Assembly: GCA_963718315.1 (NCBI GenBank)
Contig: CAVQZC010000013.1
Location: 372,001 to 436,000 of the forward strand
Length of the DNA stretch: 64,000 bases
Origin: CAVQZC01 sp963718315
GTDB lineage: Bacteria; Actinomycetota; Thermoleophilia; Gaiellales; JAICJC01
Direction of reading: 5' to 3'
In this document: positions 58,418-64,000 of the stretch, in pieces
How positions within the stretch are numbered: position 1 is the first letter of the stretch
Layout of the letters: every line of letters starts with the position of its first letter
Position numbers and translations under genes: made by a program
Notes under the pieces: model-generated
Database searches by the model: none
Told to the model about the DNA's origin: nothing
What the model saw: the letters and a program-made list of their open reading frames with translations, nothing else

Positions 58418-59677
58418 ATGCAGCAGCCGTCGTCGCAACTCGCTGCGGAGGAGGGCGTCGCCGCCGTCTTCCGCAGCGAGTTCGGCAGGGCGGTGGCGCT
58501 GCTGGCACGGTCGCTGGGCGACATCGGAGCAGCCGAGGATGCGGTCGCGGAGGCCTACGCAACAGCTCTCCGGCGATGGCCGAAAGACGGCATCCCCGAC
58601 AACCCCGCGGGCTGGATCGTGACCGTCGCCCGCAACCAGGCGATCGATCAGCTGCGGCGCCAGAAGGTGATGGACGCCCGCCAGCAGGAGCTGATCCGGG
58701 ACGCCGAAAGGCGGCTCGAGCAGGAGACCAACGTGAGCGATGACGGTGCGATACCCGACGAACGGCTGCGGCTGATCTTCACCTGCTGCCACCCGGCGCT
58801 GGCGGCCGAGGCGCAGGCCGCGCTGACGCTGCGCATGGTCGGCGGCCTGACGGTGCCGGAGATCGCGCGTGCGCTGCTGACCAGCGAGGACGCGGTCGCC
58901 CAGCGCCTGGTGCGGGCCAAGCGCAAGCTGCGGGTGGCCGCCGTGCCGCTCCGCGTGCCCGACCCCGATGAGCTGCCCGACCGGCTGGCAATCGTGCTGG
59001 CCGTTGTCTATCTGGTCTTCACGGAGGGCTACGCCGCCACCATCGGGCCCGACCTGCGGCGCGACGACGTCGCCGAAGAGGCCGTTCGCCTGGGCCGGGT
59101 GCTCGCCGACCTGATGCCGCGTGAGGGCGAGGTGCTGGGCCTGCTCGCCCTGATGCTGCTCCACCACGCCCGCCGGGCCGCCCGCACGGACGACCAGGGC
59201 AACGTTGTCCTTCTCGAAAACCAGGATCGCAGCAAATGGGACACCGCTGCGATCGAGGAGGGGCGCCGGTTGACAGAGCGCGCCCTCCGGCTTCAGCGCC
59301 CGCCCGGCCCGTACGCGATTCAGGCGGCCATCGCTGCCCTGCATGACACCGCCACCGGGCCTGACGACACGGACTGGTGCCAGATCGCCGGGCTGTACGG
59401 TGCGCTGGCGAGGGAGACCGGATCTCCGGTTGTGGAGCTGAACCGCGCCGTGGCCGTGGCGATGGCCGACGGCCCCGCCGCCGGGCTGGCGATCCTCGAA
59501 ACCCTCGACGATCCGGCGCTGGCCGGCAGCCACCTCCTCCCCGCCACCCGGGCCGGGCTGCTCCGCCGCCTGGGCCGCGTCGACGATGCACGAGGCGCCT
59601 ACCGCGAGGCGCTCAGCCGCGTCACCAACGACGCCGAGCGAGCGCACCTCGCGCGCCGCCTGGCCGAACTTGAGTAA
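58418..59677 (+). CDS. ECF42-type RNA polymerase sigma factor with long C-terminal domain
   Basis: A 419-residue sigma factor. Region 2 is FRSEFGRAVALLARSLGDIGAAEDAVAEAYATALRRWP with GWIVTVARNQAIDQLRR; region 4 is LTLRMVGGLTVPEIARALLTSEDAVAQRLVRAKRKL. The 230-residue C-terminal extension (LPDRLAIVLAVVYLVFTEGYAAT, LLALMLLHHARRAARTD, AIAALHD, WCQIAGLYGAL, LNRAVAVAM) is a TPR-like domain typical of ECF42, which replaces a separate anti-sigma factor. ATG 58418 immediately follows the YCII stop, so the two are coupled. Likely controls the YCII gene and a small stress regulon. Confidence 0.92.
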   Translation: MQQPSSQLAAEEGVAAVFRSEFGRAVALLARSLGDIGAAEDAVAEAYATALRRWPKDGIPDNPAGWIVTVARNQAIDQLRRQKVMDARQQELIRDAERRLEQETNVSDDGAIPDERLRLIFTCCHPALAAEAQAALTLRMVGGLTVPEIARALLTSEDAVAQRLVRAKRKLRVAAVPLRVPDPDELPDRLAIVLAVVYLVFTEGYAATIGPDLRRDDVAEEAVRLGRVLADLMPREGEVLGLLALMLLHHARRAARTDDQGNVVLLENQDRSKWDTAAIEEGRRLTERALRLQRPPGPYAIQAAIAALHDTATGPDDTDWCQIAGLYGALARETGSPVVELNRAVAVAMADGPAAGLAILETLDDPALAGSHLLPATRAGLLRRLGRVDDARGAYREALSRVTNDAERAHLARRLAELE

Positions 59678-59688
59678 GAAGCTCGCCG

Positions 59689-60222
59689 CTACCAGCCGGG
59701 CGCGGTGTGGATCCCGATCACGCGGCCCTGCGGCACCAGCGCGTCCGCGTCCAGGCCGCCGAATGCGCCTCGGTGGAAGATCAGCGGCTGGCCGCCGGAG
59801 CCCTCGAAGTCGACCACCTCACCGATCACCAGGTCGTGGTCGCCGGCGGTGACAACGTCGAACACCTCGCAGCGCAGAATGGCCAGCGCATGCATGACGA
59901 CCACGTACCCGTGAGGGTCGTGGACGGTCAGCCCCTCGGGGAACGGCGCACCCGGCTTGGCAAATGCGAGCGCGACGTCCGCCTGCCGGCGGTGCAAGAT
60001 GTTGATCGCAAAGCGCTTGCTCGCCGAGGTCTTCTCGAGCGTCCGGGTGTGATGGGCGAGCGAGACCAGCACCAGCAGCGGGTCGAGCGAGACCGACGTG
60101 AACGAGTTCAGCGTCATCCCGGCAGGGGTCCCCTGCGCGTACGACGTGACCACGGTGACACCCGTGGCAAACGCGCCTACACAGTCGCGGAAATCGAGCC
60201 GCCACTCGCCGGAAGTGCTCAT
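59689..60222 (-). CDS. Flavin reductase-like protein (FMN-binding, split-barrel)
   Basis: A 177-residue FMN-binding protein of the flavin reductase family that supplies reduced flavin to two-component monooxygenases. Family marks are VGAFATGVTVVTSYAQGTPAGMTLNSFTSVSLDPLLVLVSL, KRFAINIL and GDHDLVIGEVVDF. No monooxygenase gene is near, so the partner is unknown. ATG 60222 has TACTCT seven bases upstream. Divergent from the ABC-F gene across 58 bases. Confidence 0.9.
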   Translation of the reverse strand: MSTSGEWRLDFRDCVGAFATGVTVVTSYAQGTPAGMTLNSFTSVSLDPLLVLVSLAHHTRTLEKTSASKRFAINILHRRQADVALAFAKPGAPFPEGLTVHDPHGYVVVMHALAILRCEVFDVVTAGDHDLVIGEVVDFEGSGGQPLIFHRGAFGGLDADALVPQGRVIGIHTAPGW

Positions 60223-60229
60223 CGTTCGT

Positions 60230-60235
60230 AGAGTA
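60230..60235 (-). promoter_or_regulatory. Putative -10 hexamer (TACTCT) for the flavin reductase gene
   Basis: Minus-strand TACTCT is followed by seven bases and ATG 60222, without a ribosome-binding sequence. Confidence 0.4.
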
Positions 60236-60280
60236 TCCCCCGCCTGACCGTGCTCTTGCACGGCAATACTGACCAGACTG

Positions 60281-61915
<1,635 letters not shown>

Positions 61916-61934
61916 CTGGCTCGAGAGAGTGTGT

Positions 61935-61970
61935 GCCGGGCGCCGGCATCCCCCGAAGCCGGCGCCCGGC
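61935..61970. terminator. GC-rich perfect hairpin, likely transcript end
   Basis: GCCGGGCGCCGG and CCGGCGCCCGGC pair over 12 bases around a 12-base loop, 20 bases after the ABC-F stop. No U tract follows. The rest of the gap up to the convergent amino-acid ABC ATPase at 62123 shows no gene or clear site. Confidence 0.5.
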
Positions 61971-62122
61971 GCGAGTCCAATGCGTGGAGCCTGGACGTCG
62001 CCACCTTCGCCGCGGTCCGAAACGGCGAGGTACCCAAATCACTGGGCTCCTGAATGATCCGACTCCGGCGAACCTGTGTCAACCGTCTCGACCAAATCCG
62101 CACGTGACCTATTCAGGCCATA

Positions 62123-62875
62123 TCACAGACGACCTGCGTCAACTATCCGCTGCAGGAACTGCCGGGTGCGCTCCTCGCGGGGGTTGGAGAAGATCTCCGC
62201 GGGCGGTCCCTGCTCCAACAGCACCCCGTTGTCCAGGAAGCAGACGCGATGTGCGATGTCCCGCGCGAACCCCATCTCGTGCGTGGCGATCACCATCGTC
62301 ATGCCCTCGGCAGCAAGCTCCCGGATCACGTTCAGCACCTCTGCGACCAGCTCCGGGTCGAGTGCGCTCGTGACCTCGTCCAGCAGCATGATCCGCGGCC
62401 GCATGGCCAGCGCGCGGACGATCGCAACCCGCTGCTGCTGGCCGCCCGACAGGCGGTCGGGGTATTCCGCGGCCTTGTCCGCAAGGCCGAACCGCTCCAG
62501 CAGCTCCGTGGCGTTCGCCTCGGCTTCACGGCGTGACTGGCCGAGAACCTTGCGGGGCGCCAGCGTCACGTTGCGCATCACCGACATGTGCGGGAACAGG
62601 TTGAACGCCTGGAAGACGATCCCGATCTCGCGCCGGATCTGGTTCACCTTCACGCCCTCGCCCGTGATCTCGTCGCCGTGGACGATGATCCTGCCGCTGG
62701 TCACCGGCTCGGTCAGGTTGATGCAGCGAAGCAGCGTCGACTTGCCGGAGCCGGAGGCGCCGATCAGGCACACCACCTCGTGCTCGGCGACCGACAGGTC
62801 GATGCCCTTCAGCACCTCCGTGTTCCCGTAGCTCTTGTGGAGATCCTCGATCCGGAGCGCCGCCGGCTGCTCCAT
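62123..62875 (-). CDS. Polar amino acid ABC transporter ATPase
   Basis: A 250-residue ATPase of the GlnQ/HisP group: Walker A GASGSGKST, Q-loop VFQAFNLFPHMSVMRNV, signature LSGGQQQR, Walker B IMLLDEVTSALDPE, and the switch-region MVIATHEMGFARDIAHRV. The HEMGFA and the FLDNGVLLEQGPP pattern mark the polar amino acid uptake family. Its ATG shares the A of the permease TGA (TGATG). Together with the permease and binding-protein genes upstream it makes one importer. Confidence 0.94.
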   Translation of the reverse strand: MEQPAALRIEDLHKSYGNTEVLKGIDLSVAEHEVVCLIGASGSGKSTLLRCINLTEPVTSGRIIVHGDEITGEGVKVNQIRREIGIVFQAFNLFPHMSVMRNVTLAPRKVLGQSRREAEANATELLERFGLADKAAEYPDRLSGGQQQRVAIVRALAMRPRIMLLDEVTSALDPELVAEVLNVIRELAAEGMTMVIATHEMGFARDIAHRVCFLDNGVLLEQGPPAEIFSNPREERTRQFLQRIVDAGRL

Positions 62876-63669
62876 CAGCCGGCCGCCTGGGTGCGCCGCC
62901 GGTCACGCTTGACGAGGTAGTCGACCAGCCGGGTGAACGGAATCGTGATCGCGATGAACAGCAGCCCCGCCACCGTCAGCCCACTCAGGTTGTAGGTCAC
63001 GTTGGCGTAGTCCTGGGCGGCCTGGAGGGCCTCGATCACGCCGATGAAGAACACCAGCGCGGTGTCCTTCTGGAGGCCGATGAAGTCGTTCACCAGGGGT
63101 GGGATCACCCGCCGCACCGCCTGGGGCAGGATCACGAAGCGAAGCGTCTGGCTGTAGCTCAGGCCCAGCGAGCGGGCAGCCGCCGTCTGGCTCTGGTGCA
63201 CCGACTCGATCCCGGCCCGGTAGACCTCCGCGACATAGGCCGAGTAGACGAGGGTCAGCGTCACCACCCCGTACGTGAACGGCGACTGGGTCGAGATCAC
63301 CGACAGGCCCAGCGACGGGAAGCCGAGGCCGATGAAGATCGCAACCAGGATGGTCGGCAGCCCGCGGAAGACGTCGGTGTAGACGATCGCGACAACGCGC
63401 AGCGGAAATGCCGCCGGGCCGGGGAGCCCGCGCAGGATGGCCACACCGAGGGCGCAGATCAGCACCAGCACCTCGGCGATCGCCATCATCTTGAGATTGA
63501 TCTTGAAGCCGTCCCAGACGGACGGCAGCGCCGCCCGCATGTCGTGGACGCTGAAGAGGCCCTCGTGGAGGTTATGGATGCCCGGCGCGGTGAGCAGCAG
63601 GACCGCAATGACGACGAGGAAGACAACGGTGCTCGCCGTCGAGATCCAGAACCCGCGGCTTCGCAGCAT
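62875..63669 (-). CDS. Polar amino acid ABC transporter permease
   Basis: A 264-residue permease of the HisM/GlnP type with five or more spans. The ATPase-contact EAA loop is QSQTAAARSLGLSYSQTLRFVILPQAVRRVIPPLVNDFIGLQKDT, well conserved, and FRGLPTILVAIFIGLG and YSAYVAEVYRAGIESV are family marks. ATG 63669 precedes an N-terminal span. It lies 18 bases downstream of the substrate-binding gene and overlaps the ATPase gene by one base. Confidence 0.93.
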   Translation of the reverse strand: MLRSRGFWISTASTVVFLVVIAVLLLTAPGIHNLHEGLFSVHDMRAALPSVWDGFKINLKMMAIAEVLVLICALGVAILRGLPGPAAFPLRVVAIVYTDVFRGLPTILVAIFIGLGFPSLGLSVISTQSPFTYGVVTLTLVYSAYVAEVYRAGIESVHQSQTAAARSLGLSYSQTLRFVILPQAVRRVIPPLVNDFIGLQKDTALVFFIGVIEALQAAQDYANVTYNLSGLTVAGLLFIAITIPFTRLVDYLVKRDRRRTQAAG

Positions 63670-63687
63670 CGCGCGTCGCCTCCTGGG

Positions 63688-64000
63688 CTACTGGAGCGTC
63701 GGTATGGCGAGATCCTTGGCGAACCACTTCTTCTGAAGCGCCTCCAAGGAGCCGTCCGCCTTCATTGCGGCCAGCGCCTGGTTGACCTGGTCGCGGAGCG
63801 GGTTGCCCTTCGCAAACACGATGCCGAGATGCTCGCCGGTCTGGATCTGGCCGACGGCCTCGAGCTTGCCCTTCGACTTCGACACCGCGTCCTCGACGAT
63901 CGGCAGGTCGTTCAGCTCGGCGTCGCAGACTCCGGCGATGACGGCCTCGTTCGCCAGTGGCGTCGACGGGTACTCCAGCGGCGCCTTGTCGGGCTGGATC
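63688..64000 (-). CDS. Amino acid ABC transporter substrate-binding protein (C-terminal part)
   Basis: The frame is open from base 64000 to the stop at 63688 and encodes the last 103 residues; the start lies outside the window. The sequence runs PLANEAVIAGVCDAELNDLP, then QTGEHLGIVFAKGNPLRDQVNQAL and DGSLEALQKKWF, the characteristic end of family 3 (GlnH/HisJ-type) binding proteins. It completes the importer with the permease and ATPase genes. Confidence 0.9.
   Translation of the reverse strand, partial: IQPDKAPLEYPSTPLANEAVIAGVCDAELNDLPIVEDAVSKSKGKLEAVGQIQTGEHLGIVFAKGNPLRDQVNQALAAMKADGSLEALQKKWFAKDLAIPTLQ

Noticed and set aside
57314..59647. Minus-strand reading frame of 777 codons running through the YCII and sigma factor region
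   Set aside because: Only the last 213 codons (from ATG 57955) are protein-like; the upstream part is antisense to two clear genes.

Overview
The window is high-GC bacterial DNA, densely coded on both strands, with many GTG starts and 1-4 base gene overlaps. Gene content points to a high-GC Gram-positive actinobacterium, most likely class Thermoleophilia: an inositol-3-phosphate synthase, YcnI/CopC-CopD copper genes, a MoxR-DUF58-DUF4350-DUF4129-RDD-SpoIIM block, an ECF42-type sigma factor with a DGPF/YCII partner, and many apparently leaderless genes. The class is inferred from gene content only. No rRNA, CRISPR array, prophage or transposase gene was seen. There is one tRNA, tRNA-Ala(TGC).

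Layout. 1-9.6 kb: the 3' part of ino1, a glycosyltransferase-PHP phosphoesterase fusion, a divergent uracil-DNA glycosylase, a membrane protein, a secreted S53 (sedolisin) peptidase, a BtuF-like binding protein, then rlmD and an M3-like metallopeptidase fired divergently from a 20 bp gap. 9.6-16.5 kb: a surface-sugar cassette with a membrane GT39-like transferase, a polyprenyl-phosphate glycosyltransferase, a sugar dehydratase/epimerase, an ATP-grasp ligase, a DegT aminotransferase and a flippase-like membrane protein; the last four are translationally coupled. 16.6-24.1 kb: a DHA2 drug exporter and a 1912-residue secreted protein of 19 tandem Ig-like repeats. 24.2-28.2 kb: yjbQ, argF (apparent frameshift), a stand-alone 5'-3' exonuclease, a lipoprotein and leucine dehydrogenase, followed by a 268 bp element closed by a 28 bp stem. 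28.2-32.9 kb: a zinc-ribbon coiled-coil protein, a large membrane protein, erpA, the tRNA, a YkgJ-pentapeptide protein and a small membrane protein.

33-39.3 kb: the DUF58/MoxR/DUF4350/DUF4129 (frameshifted)/membrane/RDD operon with divergent spoIIM. 39.3-41.3 kb: a lipoprotein, a GH18 glycosidase and a small ORF. 41.3-46.8 kb: a two-component system, the MacB-like exporter downstream of it and a divergent His/Gly-rich secreted protein, tied together by period-11 direct repeats that look like the regulator's binding sites. 46.8-48.2 kb: a conserved hypothetical gene and a PadR regulator with an operator over its promoter. 48.2-53.5 kb: a tightly overlapping copper-handling operon (YcnI, CopC-CopD-YtkA fusion, a 34-residue membrane peptide, two exported proteins, a TPM-like protein). 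53.6-60.2 kb: CorA-like transporter, CaiB-type CoA-transferase, group II decarboxylase, YCII plus ECF42 sigma factor, flavin reductase. 60.3-64 kb: an ABC-F protein and a polar amino-acid ABC importer cut by the window end.

The commonest start signal is a -10-like TANNNT hexamer 5-8 bases before the start codon with no Shine-Dalgarno sequence, seen at about 16 genes and implying leaderless mRNAs. Two apparent single-base frameshifts (argF, the DUF4129 gene) lie in otherwise intact genes and may be sequencing errors.
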